Positions 20,491 through 34,965 of a stretch of DNA of 64,000 bases are shown here, piece after piece. The position numbers and the translations under genes were made by a program. The stretch is from Lactarius indigo (taxonomy: Eukaryota; Basidiomycota; Agaricomycetes; Russulales; Russulaceae), in assembly GCA_025766275.1 (NCBI GenBank), contig JAFKAC010000088.1, positions 179,725-243,724 of the forward strand. The letters are read 5' to 3'. The first letter of the stretch is position 1, and every line of letters starts with the position of its first letter. Below the pieces are notes generated by a model that saw only the letters and a list, made by a program, of their open reading frames with translations, was not told the origin of the DNA and made no database searches.

Positions 20491-21116
20491 TGATGAACAG
20501 CACACATAGATAGCTTACTCACAGAGGGACAAAGTGTTCTGTGGTGAGATAAGCTGGGTGGCTGGAAGCAGCAACAGGAAGGTCAAGCAAGGTAAAGCAA
20601 AGTGTCTGGCACACAAGCAGTGAGAACTGATGTTGTTACATTGGAGGAAAGGAGGCTTACCTGGCACACAAGCAGTGAGAACTGATGTGGACCAGGAGCG
20701 TACATGGTACTCTACTTATACTCCTACAGAGGGTGACAGTAGTACAAGACAAGTAACGCTAGTCACAGAATACAAAGGTGTTATTGTTCTACAAAGAGAC
20801 AAAGGAGTGGACGCTTTGAGAACAAGGTAGAGGAGAACAAGAAGAGTCCAGAACTAGATGATATCATACTGACATCATAATAAAGATAATACTAAGTAAA
20901 GAACAAAGGAAAGTACAAAGGCGTTTATACAACGCAGAGTCCGGATGTATGATGTCATAGAAGTACAGTGATGTCATAGATGACGCAATGGTAAGTCCAG
21001 ATTGTACAGATCAAACAGTATCTAATCTACAAGTCCTGTATATCTAATCTAAAGCAGTCCATGCTGCAAGTCCGGTCCGTATGAGCCGCTAAGTGCGCAA
21101 GGGTCACTTATCAACA
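20491..21116 (-). repeat. 5' LTR of young copia element
   Basis: 626 bp, appears identical to 14745-15370. As the upstream LTR it should drive transcription from the TATAAGTAG box at 20712-20720 (minus strand). ATAAG follows at 21117-21121. Confidence 0.95.
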
Positions 21117-21698
21117 ATAAGAACTATACTCACAGTGGACTGATAGTACTGTGGTGAGATATAGAGGGTGACTGGAAGCAGCACAGGGGTGTCAAGCAGA
21201 GTGAAGCAAAGTGGAAGTCTGGCACACAACAGAGTGAGAACTGATGTTAGTATTACAGGAGAGGGACTTTACCTGGCACACAACAGAGTGAGAACTGATG
21301 TGGTCCAGGGCGTACAGAGTACTCTACTTATACTATACAGAGGTGTGACACTAGTACAAGGACAGTAACATAGAGTCATGGAATACAAGGAGCGTTGTTC
21401 TACATACAGGACAAAAGGAATGTACCAAAGGAGAACAAGGCGACCAGAACAAAGAAAGTCTAGACAAGTATGATATCATAGTGACATCTCAATAAAGATA
21501 ACGCCATAAAGAGAACAAAGGAAGGAGTACAATGAAATGTCCATGATGTCATTGTACATGATGTCATAGATAAGCTAAGAAGTCCGAGATTGTACAGATC
21601 ATATAATCTAATCTACAGGTCCAATATATCTTATCTAAAGCAGTCCATATCTGCAAGTCCTTTAGAGCCGCTAAGTGCGCGCGGGCCACTTATCAACA
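21117..21698 (-). repeat. Older solo LTR, main part
   Basis: A diverged relative of the young LTR ending CCACTTATCAACA, flanked by GTATG (21699-21703, matching 14721-14725). No internal coding region accompanies it, so it is a solo LTR left by recombination and later split by the young copia. It keeps the TATA-like ACTTATA and the duplicated CTGGCACACAACAGAGTGAG segments. Confidence 0.85.
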
Positions 21699-21703
21699 GT
21701 ATG

Positions 21704-21866
21704 TCTCCTCCTCTCTAATGTATCATCAGTTCCTCACTGTTGTGTGCCAGACTTCCTTGCTTCCACTGCAACTCACCCTGTACACCTCTCCTTCTAGCCA
21801 CCCTTGATATCTCACCACAGTCTCCCTTGTCACTGTGAGTATCATCCCTATGTGTGCTGTTCATCA
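21704..21866 (-). repeat. Outer LTR fragment, 5' part
   Basis: In reverse complement it begins TGATGAACAGCACACATAGG and matches the first 160 bp of the same LTR family, in opposite orientation to the other two copies. It continues at 14725-14509. Confidence 0.7.
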
Positions 21867-22249
21867 AGAAGCGCAGCAGCAACTTGCAAAGACCTAGTGA
21901 CTGCTACCTTAACACCAGACTAGACCTGACTACCAAATGACTACCAAATGACTCTGGTCCAGCTTGCTCAGACTTGTGCAAAATTTCTGACTGCTGGCAG
22001 ACTCAGCTTGACCTGAATTGACCACAGACTGACCACATCCAGACCGCTGCTGACTCATTCCGACTTTTTTGTTTTTACTAAGAGTCACATGTGACCGAAT
22101 CGGTTCACAACACGCTCTGCAGATCACGTGTCCTCCTCGAAGGCAGACGTCACCGGGTTGAGGCTACGCTAGTCACCGCAGGCGTCCATGATATATGATA
22201 TCCCCTTCGACAAATCGTGAATTAGAAACATAACGAAAGCACCAACTCC
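21867..22249. promoter_or_regulatory. Upstream region of VAC14
   Basis: No gene is seen. It holds a short tandem repeat GACTACCAAAT (about 21929-21950), a T-rich tract (CCGACTTTTTTGTTTTT near 22062) and TCACGTG/TCACATGTGA E-box-like sites. It is presumably the VAC14 promoter, with mobile DNA ending only about 380 bp from the start codon. Confidence 0.45.
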
Positions 22250-25200
22250 ATGGGTAAAACACTTGTTACAACTTTCACTGCTTTTTTATCAACGTCCCGT
22301 GCAGACTCAGCAATAGCGAAACAGTTAGTTGACAAGATGTACGAGCGCCGCAAGGCAGCCGCCCTCGATCTTGAAAAGTATAACAACTACCTATTGCTCA
22401 TCCTCTCGTGACTATGAATTTACCTTGTCACTCCTATAGACTTGTCCGCGAATGCCATCAACAAGGCGATGAACGACGTATCGGTCAGATCGTTGACCAA
22501 CTCATCGACATGTTCTCTAGCATCACCAACGCGCTCCATGTCCGTAATGGAGGCCTGATTGGCCTCGCTGGTACCGCTATCGCCCTCAGTGTCGACATAG
22601 CGCCATATATGGAACGCTTCCTCGAGCCACTTCTTGTCTGCTTCTCTGACCCCGAGAATCGCGTGCGCTATTTCGCAGCGGAGTGTCTCTACAATATCGC
22701 CAAGGTATCTAAGGGAGAGGTTTTGGTCTATTTCAACCCTATCTTCGATGCGTTGAGCAAAGTCCGTCACATCCTTCTTTCCCACCTTGACACTCACCAT
22801 CCTCCAGCTCGCCGCAGATCCTGAACTTTCCGTCAAGAACGGAGCAGAACTTCTCGATCGCTTACTCAAAGACATCGTTGCCGAGTCTGCCTCGTATTAC
22901 GTTCCCCACTTTCCCGAGACAGAGAAGCACCGCACCCCGGACAGTGACAACGGGATTGTCGTCCCCCACCCTGATGACGACGGTACGAGCGTGGTGCCCC
23001 GCCGCGCATTCTCCCTTTCCCGCTTTGTCCCACTTCTCTCTGATCGCATATACGTGGTCTCCCCTTTCACACGATCCTTTCTCGTCTCTTGGATCTCCGT
23101 GTTGGACTCTGTCCCAGAGCTCGAGTTGATCACGTATCTTCCCCATCTCTTGGATGGATTACTGTGGGGATCTACCTCTCTTCACGTCTTCCTTTCCCGA
23201 TTCACCTCTTTTCCAGAAAATATCTATCCGATCCAACAGAAGATGTTCGCATCGCAGCAGAAAATCAGCTTGCCGAGTTTCTACGTGAGATCCGCGAAGT
23301 TACTATCGTGCGGAAGCACCGCGAGGAGCAGCAGCGTGCAGGAGACGTGGAGTCCGAAGAGCATAACCGCGTGGATGCCGAGCGGGTAAAGGAACGATCA
23401 TCAGATATCGCCGCTCTTTCTGACACGGAACGAGTCTCCTTCCTTAACGGTGATTCACCTCTTGCACTTCCTTTAGATGTGGAGAAACCGAACGGGGACG
23501 CCGAGTCAGACGTGCACGAACGGGACGTAGGAGGTACGTCTCGATGCTACATCCTTGCAGATATTCACTTTCCACAGACTGGGTCCCAGGGCAAGGTGTT
23601 CGAATCGACTATGCTGCGATCATCGAGATCTTGATTCAGCAGCTGGATCCGCAGCGTAAGTTGACTGTTCGTTGGGGTAATATGGCAATATAGCAACTCA
23701 ACTCTCCAGATGACGAAATACAACAGTCAACCGCACTTCTCTGGCTTTCAGAGCTGCTGACATTCACTCAGGAGGTCATGGTGTCGTTCACTCCCCGTCT
23801 CATCCCAGCCATCCTCCCCAACCTGGCACACCACGTCCCTATGATTCAGTCTTCTGCAAATCGCACAAACAAGCTCCTCTTGAGTGTAATCCAGGCACTT
23901 CCCTCACCGTCCGAACCGCCGTCCCGCCAAAATACATTGCCGAGCGAGCGACCCGCTCCCGTAGTTGCCCGTGGCCCCTCTGCATCGCCTTCCCTTGTCC
24001 CGGCCTCCCCGCCCCCGTCGCGTCAAAATACGCAAATGCCAGCCTCGCGCGAGTCTGGTTCGGTCGAATCGCTGGCAGACCCGACTATTACACCGACTCC
24101 GAGCAACATTACGATCCAGAAGCGCGCTAGTATGCAACCCCAGACGGATGGTGCTCAAGCGCCACGTCTACTAACACCACTGGACGGTCAGTCGTCGACT
24201 GCTCGCTCGCCCACTCCTCGACCACCGTCCCCACAATCTCTGGGGAGCGCTGCTGGCCCGTCATCCGCACCCGAACGCGAAGTGCTTGCAGATGCTTTTG
24301 ACTACCAGGCTACTGTGAATGCCCTGACAATACAATTTCTGAGCGAGCACGAGGAGACACGCGTCGCAGCACTCAAGTGGCTCATCATGCTCCACCAGAA
24401 GGCGCCGAAGAAGGTTCGGTACTCTACTTCTCCCAGGGCTATCATTGTTTATCCGCGTAGGACAGATCCTTGCGATGGATGATGGGACGTTCCCCGCGCT
24501 TCTCAAGACGTTGTCCGATACTTCTGAAGAGGTCATCAAACACGACCTTCAACTTCTCGCCCAAATCTCGTCTGCCTCGGACGATAGTTATTTTAAGGCA
24601 TTCATGATCAATTTACTAGATCTCTTCAGCACAGATCGAAGGCTGCTGGAGACACGTGGAAGTCTTATAATCAGACAACTCTGCCTCAACCTCAGCACGG
24701 AACGCATTTACAAAGCATTTGCCGAGATTCTCGAAAAAGAAGAGGTGTGGAAATTCTTGAAACGCCAGTTCATCGAATCTAAGCAGCCATGGCTAGGATC
24801 TTGACTTTGCCAGCGTCATTGTACAAAAGCTCTCTATGATTCTCATCACATCACCCGAGCTTGCCGATTTTCGCAGACGGCTCAAAAGCCTCGAAACGCG
24901 GGTACGCTGATATTTCGACCCACCCCATACCGCCTTTTCTCATCCTACACATTCACAGCAAGATGGCCAAGCGCTCTTTGTGACGCTATATCGATCGTGG
25001 TGTCACAACGCCGTCGCCGTATTCTCTCTTTGCTTGCTTGCTCAGGCTTATGAACACGCATCCAACCTCCTTGGCATTTTGCAAGTGTTTTTCTCCTGAG
25101 CATGACATAAGCGTCTCTTATTTGAGGACGCAGCGCCGACCTCGAAATGACTGTCCAAATTCTCGTCCAGATCGACAAGCTCGTTCAACTCATTGAATCT

Positions 25201-25883
25201 CCCGTATTCACCTGTGCGTAAGCACGCCCACTGGATGACCTATTCACACTCACGAGCCAGGTGTAATAGATATTCGTCTACAGCTTCTTGAGCCTGACAG
25301 ATACCCGTATTTGTTCAAATGTTTGTATGGCTTGCTCATGCTCCTCCCGCAAAGCTCCGCCTTTATCTCTCTCCGAAACCGACTGAATGCCGTCAACTCG
25401 GCCGGTTTCCTGCATATCGCACCCAGACCGTCCGTACACCCGTTCTCTTATACCACACAGGCTAATGCTGTCCCTAGGAGTACGGTTGCGACGGTTGCGA
25501 CGCGATCAAAGCTAACACGTGACGAGATCAAGTGGCCTGAACTTCTCGCGCATTTCCGCGCCGTGCAGACGCGACACGAGCGGGCACGTCGTGTCGCGCT
25601 CGGCAGCGCGCCTGACATTAGCGCCACACTGCCAAGCTCCGCGCTTCCAGAGCGCCCTGTCCCGCGACGGCGAGTCACCGGACTCGGAGAAGTTCCGGCG
25701 CCGCCTACCTCGTCGGGAACGGGTTCTAGCGCTGCGGGGCCGAGTAATGGACGACCAGGCGCGCTCAGCCCCCTGAATCCGCGCGCAAGGGTTCAGGGTG
25801 GTGTGGCTACGACCCTTACGGCGCAGGGGCAGGTCCTCGGTGCACGGCCGAAGCGGGGGTTGAGCCTTGTGCGAAAGACGTGA
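22250..25883 (+). CDS. VAC14: Vac14, PI(3,5)P2 complex scaffold
   Basis: HEAT-repeat scaffold that holds the Fab1/PIKfyve kinase and Fig4 phosphatase on the vacuole/endosome membrane. The start is fixed by a 51-bp intron at 22254-22304: splicing gives [21 protein letters not shown], like the known Vac14 N-terminus. Hallmarks follow in order: [19 protein letters not shown]-like [53 protein letters not shown] (N-terminal Vac14 repeats), a Ser/Pro-rich disordered insert (DNA about 23900-24270), then [24 protein letters not shown] and a C-terminal helical part with [11 protein letters not shown]. The tail is Pro/Ala-rich. At least nine introns. The C-terminal region after 25600 is poorly conserved. 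No disruption was seen. Confidence 0.93.
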
Positions 25884-26056
25884 CGCGTGATACATGATAA
25901 CAGACGATTTCCTTTGCTTTCGACTTGCACATATGCATATGTACCCACATACTTACACACCGCATAGCTTATAGGACAATTAATTGAGTGCATAACTCCG
26001 TGGATAATATGAAGGCAGGAACGGTCGAGCGACAAGTGTAGAGGCATAAGTGTATA
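25884..26056. other. Convergent intergenic spacer
   Basis: 173 bp between the VAC14 stop (plus) and the phosphatase stop (minus). It holds only 3' untranslated and terminator sequence; an ATATGCATATG palindrome lies at 25931-25941. Confidence 0.4.
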
Positions 26057-27248
26057 TTATGGCTTGGGCAGGAGGAGATTTTGTCGGATAGCGGCAATGT
26101 CTTGGTCCGTGAGGCCACACATACGTCGTACATACTCCTTCACACCGCCATACCGCTCGTCCAGCATCGTGATAAATGCTCGCATTGTCTCTTCCCTGCC
26201 CAGTTCATCTGTATCAAGGAGACCTTAAGGATATATAGCACGTACCTTGATGACAACATATTGTGGGCAGCTGTGGGATCTGACGCAAATATTGGTTCGC
26301 GTGCGAGCCGCGATAAAATTATAGGGCGCATTGGCTCACGCCCTATACGAGTCAAGGAATAATCGGCTGAGATCGCATCATTACCAACGCCGGCAAGCTG
26401 GAAAAGTTTTGGCCAACGTTAACCTAGGCGCTTACGGATGAGGGTACGAAGCCGATACGACACACCAACAAAAGCAAAGCGGCCGCTATCCCCGTGCGAT
26501 CCTTCCCGGCTATGACGAACGAAAACCGGTCATTAGCGATGAGGGAGTGGAGAGAGGTAGGTAGCGCACCTGTACAATGGAAGAGAAAACCGTCATTGGG
26601 TGAATCGCGCACATGGCGAAGTATCGAGCCGAACGCGGGCCCGCCCGCGTCAAGGATTTCGGAATAGAGTTGCATGAACGCCTGCAGGACTCAACATGCG
26701 AAAGACGATCGGCCCGATGAGAAAATCATACCTCCGTCGTTCCGCTGGCGTAGAGTTGAAAACGTCTGTGGAAGCATGGCGGATTGGGCACGGACAGTAG
26801 CCCAAACGGAACCCGAAAAGTACTCACTGTGCCATACGTTCCGGGCTGTAGTCTTCTTTCGTGAACACAGGGGTGCGGAGTACGGTTATTCCCTCAATCT
26901 TTGGAGTTGCTGCGTCATATTTCGCAATTTCCGTGTCCGAGCGAAGGTCGAATATGGTGGTGACACCGAGGGCCCGTAGTTGTTCCTCACCTAGCATCGA
27001 GCATCATGCAATCATGATTAGAGTTAGTTGAAGTCGAAGAGGGTAAGCAATAGGTAATGACCGAGCTGTGTTACTCCAGGGAGCTCTCCACCGCGAAATA
27101 TGAAGTTCGACCGCGTGACGTGCTGGCCGTCTGCAGTGGGAATCCTACCGAGGTCGCGGACGTTGTAAACGCCATCGATGGTTACGAAAGGATGTCTTGA
27201 TAGCACATCCGCGACAAGCTCTGGATCCAAAGGAGCCAGCTCGGACAT
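26057..27248 (-). CDS. Y_phosphatase3-type tyrosine/serine phosphatase
   Basis: A cytosolic phosphatase of the fungal/bacterial Y_phosphatase3 (PF13350-like) group. The N-terminus has NVRDLGRIP and FRGGELPGVT, followed by GVTTIFDLRSDTEI. The catalytic P-loop HCTAGKDRTGI (CX5R) is formed by joining two exons across an intron at about 26515-26565. The C-terminal part has YGGVKEYVRRMCGLTDQDI and ends LLLPKP at 26057. At least five introns. Length and motif order fit the family. It is divergent from the SPE3-LYS9 gene, with 131 bp between start codons. The physiological substrate cannot be told from sequence. Confidence 0.85.
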
Positions 27249-30024
<2,776 letters not shown>

Positions 30025-30458
30025 TAGGAGCTACAGTGTTACGCGGTGTATGATAGGTGACTCGACCGTAGTAGTACTTCAGAGCCGACTTGTATCCTCT
30101 CGAGCCCTACTCGACCTACTGTATTCAACTGCAGTAGTGGCTCATTAGCTTCACCTTGGCTTCACCGAATATGATTCACTGATCGTCGGCATTCGCATGA
30201 ACTCCTAACGAACTCTGAACGACATGCGGGTAAGATCACATGGGATTGGATTCTAGGTCAGTAATGAGTGGGTCCTGTCTAGCAGGTGTACAAGAGACAC
30301 GAGAAGTGTATACATGCGGAGCGATCGGAGCAAAACACCGAGAGATACAGTGTATGATGGGGTATTGGAAAACGAAGGAACGGGAAACCGCTAGTGATAC
30401 ATAAGCACGTCAAGGCGGGCGGCATATCATACAACACGTTAGGAATGGCTCAGTCTGT
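30025..30458. other. Convergent intergenic spacer
   Basis: About 430 bp between the SPE3-LYS9 stop and the stop of the next minus-strand gene. I see no coding signal; it probably holds two 3' untranslated regions. Confidence 0.4.
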
Positions 30459-31505
30459 CTAGCCCCGCCATTGCAGTATGATGGCCATCTGAGACAACAT
30501 GAGAGTCGTGAGAAGCTCAGTCACCACAGCCAATCCTGCCTGGCGAATTGTCAACATTGCCGAATAGTCGCTTGAGAGTTGCCCAGCTTCGTAAGTCGCG
30601 AGCACTTCCTTGCCGTCGACGCACTGCCGGCGCACCAATCAGCGAGGGACACGCGCAGTCATGTCGGAGATGGAAACTATACCTCCATCCTATTATTGGC
30701 GAGACGCTTCCATTTGAGCAGGCGACCGCTTCGGGACGTGAAGTACTGAGAGCTGCAGGAACCGCGGTCAGAAACGCCAGCCGTTTCTGGATGGGACTGG
30801 AAACAAACTCACGCACTAGAGCCCTTGCGGCGTAAGGCAGTTGCCATGGGCTGAGAGGGCGCATTGCCGTAGATGAGGTAGCCTGGTGCGCCAGAGGGCC
30901 CGAAATAGAAAAAGGCTGCACCGGGGCCCATGACGCCTTGGTGTTTCTGCGCCCAGGGTGCCTCGCGGCGAAGTTGTACTAGAGTGTTTGCCGTGCTGTC
31001 CACCTAACCGAACGTATCAGATAGGGTGCAGAACATACAGGACTGCGTTGTACCTCTTGGCTGGGAAGAAAAGGCAATCAGTCTCCTGGCGCATAGCGGC
31101 GAGGGTTGATTAACTCACAGTGTGAACGCGGTAAGACCGTCGAGATCCTCGAAGCTCGTGTGGAATGGATCCTGGCCTTTCTGCAGCAAGACATAGGACC
31201 GCAACGCCGTCATCGGGACAAGAAAGGGGGAGACTTGAATCCCAGGTACGATGACCGTCTGTGTAATAAGGCGGGCTGGTGAGTTGGATAATACAAGGGA
31301 TGCCTTACTTGGCTTTGTCGTTCACTACCGGTGCCCCCAACCTTATTTTCCGAATGCAAAGCTCCGCAAGGGTGTAAACCATCCTTCTAGAAAACCGAAA
31401 ACTGCTAATTGGACCATGAGGACCTAGGAAAACAATAAGCGGAATGGGGCGTGTGCTGGTTCCGGAGCAACATGTCCGTAGTACGGCAACCAGACAACGG
31501 GACAA
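30459..31505 (-). CDS. Conserved fungal protein, DUF6593-like
   Basis: A minus-strand multi-exon gene that ends at the TAG 30459-30461. Exons read TVIVPGIQVSPFLVPMTALR, then TLVQLRREAPWAQKHQG followed by MGPGAAFFYFGPSGAPGYLI, then SQYFTSRSGRLLKWKR and CVDGKEVLATYE, ending LLTTLMLSQMAIILQWRG. The order of a Tyr/Phe-rich strand, a GRLLKWKR-like strand and a CVDG..LATYE strand resembles the DUF6593 family of agaricomycete proteins of unknown role. The 5' exon (about 31300-31505) and the exact start are uncertain. Nothing in the sequence shows a catalytic function. Confidence 0.55.
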
Positions 31506-31901
31506 AATGAGATTTGATGGCAGTTCTCCATGCTCTTACGAGAAAACAAGCACGGATCTGGTCCAGGGTTGAGACGCATCATTCGCTTGTCAAAAAAAAA
31601 AAAAAAAAAACACTGAATCGAGCACGAAACGCTGGGGCAGATAAGGAAAAACTGTTGATACCATATCGATACGCTACGGCATTAACATGTAGTCTTAAGG
31701 TTATCCGAGATGTCACGGGACACGCCACGCCCTCGAAAGTGAGGACAATGGATCCTAGCGCTTAAAGCCGTGGGGAGGGTGGCGCAGGGACGCGAGGCCC
31801 GACTCCTAATCACAAGGAAAATGAGATGGGAAATGCGCGTTAAAAAGACAGATTGGATACACACGCAGTGACAATCGTCCCAACAGATCGCGTACGACCA
31901 A
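31506..31901. other. Spacer with poly(A) tract
   Basis: About 400 bp between the start region of the DUF6593-like gene and the EMC6 stop, without a supported gene. An uninterrupted run of 18 A residues lies at about 31592-31609. Confidence 0.45.
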
Positions 31902-32356
31902 TTAATCGTAGACTAAGAAAGGGGGTGAACTGTAAAAAACATGCAGCAGCGGGGTTTGGAGCGTACCATGAACCATAGCTAACCACAGATGGTAGGGACA
32001 TTCAGCTTTCCAATTTCACCGCCTGGACAAGCGAGAGACGAACCGTAGAACAAAGTCCAGACGAGGATGAACGAGAAAGTATTCTCTTGTCCTGGGTTGA
32101 CGACCTCAAGGAAGCCACCTTGAACGTACTTTTTTGGACTGGCCTTGAGGTTGACAAAGTGGAGCACGAGGGATGTGAAAAGGGTCGTGAAGAGGAAGAG
32201 GAAGAACCCGAGCCAATTCTCGAGACCGATTATTCCAGCGACGGCGCCGGTGAAGCAGGAAGAGATGAACTTGGCGTTGTATATGGCGTTGGTGTTGAAG
32301 AGGATGTGAGGGCCATACAGCCGCTGTTGCTGGTCTTCGGGGGAGAGGGAAGACAT
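31902..32356 (-). CDS. EMC6: ER membrane protein complex subunit 6
   Basis: Subunit of the ER membrane protein insertase complex. Start 32356 gives MSSLSPEDQQQRLYGPHILF, typical of fungal EMC6. Two or three membrane segments follow: FISSCFTGAVAGIIGL, GFFLFLFTTLFTSLVLHFV and the segment around FSFILVWTLFYA. Two small introns near the end (about 31979-32045 and 31910-31963) join FYAMVH to VYD and a stop at 31902, which restores the family's short C-terminus; reading through would give an unrelated tail. Divergent from HOM2. Confidence 0.9.
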
Positions 32357-32394
32357 CCGTGGCTGTTAGGTTCTCACGGTCACTCCTGCCTTCC
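32357..32394. promoter_or_regulatory. 38-bp gap between EMC6 and HOM2 start codons
   Basis: Only 38 bp lie between the two divergent start codons. The core promoter of at least one gene must overlap the transcribed region of the other. Confidence 0.7.
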
Positions 32395-33568
32395 ATGTAC
32401 GCAGTCCCAACTGATAAAAAGGTCAAAGTCGGCGTGCTCGGTGCGACTGGAACCGTCGGACAGCGATTCATCGCCCTCCTCGAAAGCCATCCATATTTTG
32501 TCGTGCATACCCTCGGCGCATCCGCTCGGTCGGCCGGAAAATCATACGCTCTGGGAACCAGTTGGAAGCAGACGACCGCGATACCCGCCGGTGTACGTGA
32601 CCTCGTCATCCGTCCGTGCAACCCGGAGCATTTCCAGGAATGTGCCGTCGTTTTCTCGGGTCTAGACGCCGACGTAGCAGGGGAAATAGGTACGTGTATA
32701 TAGTCTCGTTATGGTCCTGGCCGATGACGATCATGCCCAAACACAAGAGGCTTCTTTTCGCGCGGCTGAGCTTGCGGTGTTCTCAAATGCTAAATCATAT
32801 CGCCGGGATCCCAACGTGCCCCTCGTCGTGCCCCTCGTCAACCCCCATCACTTCAGCATCATCTCCCAACAGCGCGCGCTCCACTCGCCCCCGCTTCAAA
32901 AGGGCTTCATCATCACAAACGCAAACTGCTCGACCACGGGCATCGTGATACCCCTCGCGGCGCTCGAACGCGCGTTCGGCCCGATAGAGTCGTGCATCGT
33001 CACGACACTGCAGGCCATCTCGGGCGCAGGGTACCCGGGCGTACCCTCGCTAGACATATTCGACAACGTCGTGCCGTACATCTCTGGCGAGGAGGAGAAG
33101 ATAGAGTGGGAGACGCTCAAGATCCTCGGCGAGCTCGCCCAGACCGACGGCCAACTCGCGTTTGATATGCACGCGCACACGCCACTGCGCGTATCGGCGA
33201 GCTGCACGCGCGTGCCCGTCATCGAGGGCCACACCGAGACGGTCTCCGTGCGCTTTGCGCGCCGCCCTGCTCCGAGCCCGCAGCAGGTGCGCGAGGCGCT
33301 GGCTGCGTATGCACCGGCGGTGCAGTCTGCGGGCTGCCCGTCGGCCCCGCGCCATGCGATATGGGTGCACGAGGAACCGGATCGACCGCAGCCGCGCTTG
33401 GACCGCACGTTCCAGCAGGGCGCTGGGGTGTCAGTCGGGCGCGTGCGCCAGTGCCCCGTGCTGGACATCAAGTTTGTCGTGCTCTCCAATAACGTCAATA
33501 TTGGCGCCGCGACGAGCAGTATCATCAATGCGGAAATGGCCATTTCGACGGGGCTGATTGCAGTATAG
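32395..33568 (+). CDS. HOM2: Aspartate-semialdehyde dehydrogenase
   Basis: Converts aspartyl-4-phosphate to aspartate semialdehyde in threonine and methionine synthesis (EC 1.2.1.11). The NADP-binding motif GVLGATGTVGQRF is at residues 14-26 of the chosen start. The catalytic cysteine lies in FIITNANCSTTGIVIPLAAL, and QAISGAGYPGVPSLDI and the C-terminal FVVLSNNVNIGAATSSIINA are diagnostic. One intron (about 32690-32748) is spliced so that GEI joins EASFRAAEL. An upstream in-frame ATG near 32359 exists but would give an unusual extension. Third positions are strongly GC-rich in exon 2. Intact. Confidence 0.95.
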
Positions 33569-33745
33569 ACGGTCTACGGTCGGAACGGTCACGGTTGTAG
33601 AGGGTCAGCAGGAAGAGTAGCTGTAAACTGTACAACAAAAAAATTCGGAAGGAGGGGCGCTAAACATCTGTCACGAAAAACACGATAGTTTTTGACGTTC
33701 TACAGATACAGTACAGTAAGCTTTTCGTACAAGACGCATTTCCTA
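33569..33745. other. Convergent intergenic spacer
   Basis: 177 bp between the HOM2 stop and the eIF3f stop. No gene; AT-rich 3' sequences including an AAAAAAATTCGG run. Confidence 0.4.
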
Positions 33746-34864
33746 CTACAGCGCCGTCACGAGTGCCAGGCGTGCGGATACCTCTGCCTGCGCGCGCACG
33801 AGGTTTGCCAGGTAGGACATCATCAGCGTGTCCTGTTGAAAAATCAGATTGTGCACCAGCCTAGAACGACGGCGCGTACCTGGAGACTGCTCGCAAATCC
33901 GCCCTTCCCTAGCTCCTCCACACCGCCACCCAATGCGTTCATGAGATACCGGCCAAGGGCGGCATCTGCGGGATTCCCGGCGGCCGCCTCTTGGGCATAT
34001 TCAAGCACACGATCGAGCATCTCGAGGACGCCCTGGAGCGTACTCTCGAGCTGCGCAAGCTCGCCGACCGGCGATGTCGGCGCGTTTTCAAGAAGATGCA
34101 CTGTGAAGGGGATTCAAAAGTTGGCGGGTATCAGGTAAAAAATCGGCGCGGACGCACGTCCGCTTCGCTCGGCGTCGTTCGCGCGGAGCGTGACTGGTAT
34201 CGGGACGAATACGGCGTTTTCGGGTTTTGGGAAGACGCCTACGGGAGAGCTGTGTGACGTTTTGAGAAGGAGCTCTGTCGTCGTAAAATGATGAATTTTT
34301 TAACCTGACGTATGCCTTTACGCCCGCCTCTTCGCCGACTTGCGTGCCAGTGTTGAGTGCGATGTGGATGGCAGGATACGGTGCAGTCTCTTGCGAGTAG
34401 AAATTTTGGATCAAAGCAGAATAGGTGTTTATATTTGAGCCCGTCGAGTACCTGCGCCGCCAACGATCAGTTTTTGTCAGAAGGCGAAAAAAAGGACGCG
34501 CGCACCAGCCGACAATAATCTCCTTGGGATTTACACGCTGGGAGAGCTCAAACATGGCGCGGTGATAATCCATGTCGACCGCGACCTGCTCACTGGTCTC
34601 TGAATGGAGCACCGCAAATGCGCTGCGCACGGTGACGGCCCCGTCTCCCTCACCGCGTGTTCCAAGGAGCGTGCCAATTACGCGTTGCTGAGCATCTGTT
34701 CGGCGGAGATGATGGTCGAGGATGGAAAAGAGAGCAGTCGGGTGAATGGTCACGGAGGGTATCCGACTGAGGCCTGTGTGTTTAAATCATAGAAGATGGG
34801 AAGTAGATACCACCTACTAAGATAGATTCAGATACACTGCGGAGGACGGAGGGCCCAGTGTCAT
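33746..34864 (-). CDS. Translation initiation factor eIF3 subunit f
   Basis: MPN-domain subunit of eIF3 (non-catalytic MPN-). The MPN core reads VTIHPTALFSILDHHLRRTD, RVIGTLLGTRGEGDG, SEQVAVDMDYHRAMFELSQR, and after an intron YSTGSNINTYSALIQNFYSQ. The C-terminal part is LESTLQGVLEMLDRVLEYAQ and GRYLMNALGGGVEELGKGG, and the tail ends RLALVTAL-like at 33746. The first codon of the long exon is not ATG. A short first exon at 34864 (MTLGPPSSAV) joined by an intron (about 34762-34834) gives a plausible start, but this is my inference. About five introns. Confidence 0.88.
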
Positions 34865-34965
34865 CTTGCGATGATTAGATGCGCGTTAGAAAAAGGAAAC
34901 AACAGGCGACGGCAACTCCCGGACCAGGTCTTCACCAAACCAACCAAACCGACACTCACCAAACG

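Larger units (their letters stand above)
14745..21116 (-). mobile_element. Complete Ty1/copia LTR retrotransposon
   Basis: An intact 6372-bp copia element oriented on the minus strand. It has 626-bp LTRs at both ends that look identical, a 5-bp target duplication ATAAG (14740-14744 and 21117-21121), an initiator-tRNA-type primer site, a purine tract and one open gag-pol frame. Its target was an older LTR of a related family. The matching LTRs and unbroken frame imply very recent insertion and possible activity. Confidence 0.95.

Noticed and set aside
31592..31609. Poly(A) run as a retroposed gene tail
   Set aside because: No flanking direct repeats and no coding fragment next to it were seen.
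33050..33543. Minus-strand open frames opposite HOM2
   Set aside because: GC-rich third positions of HOM2 produce them; no conserved motif.
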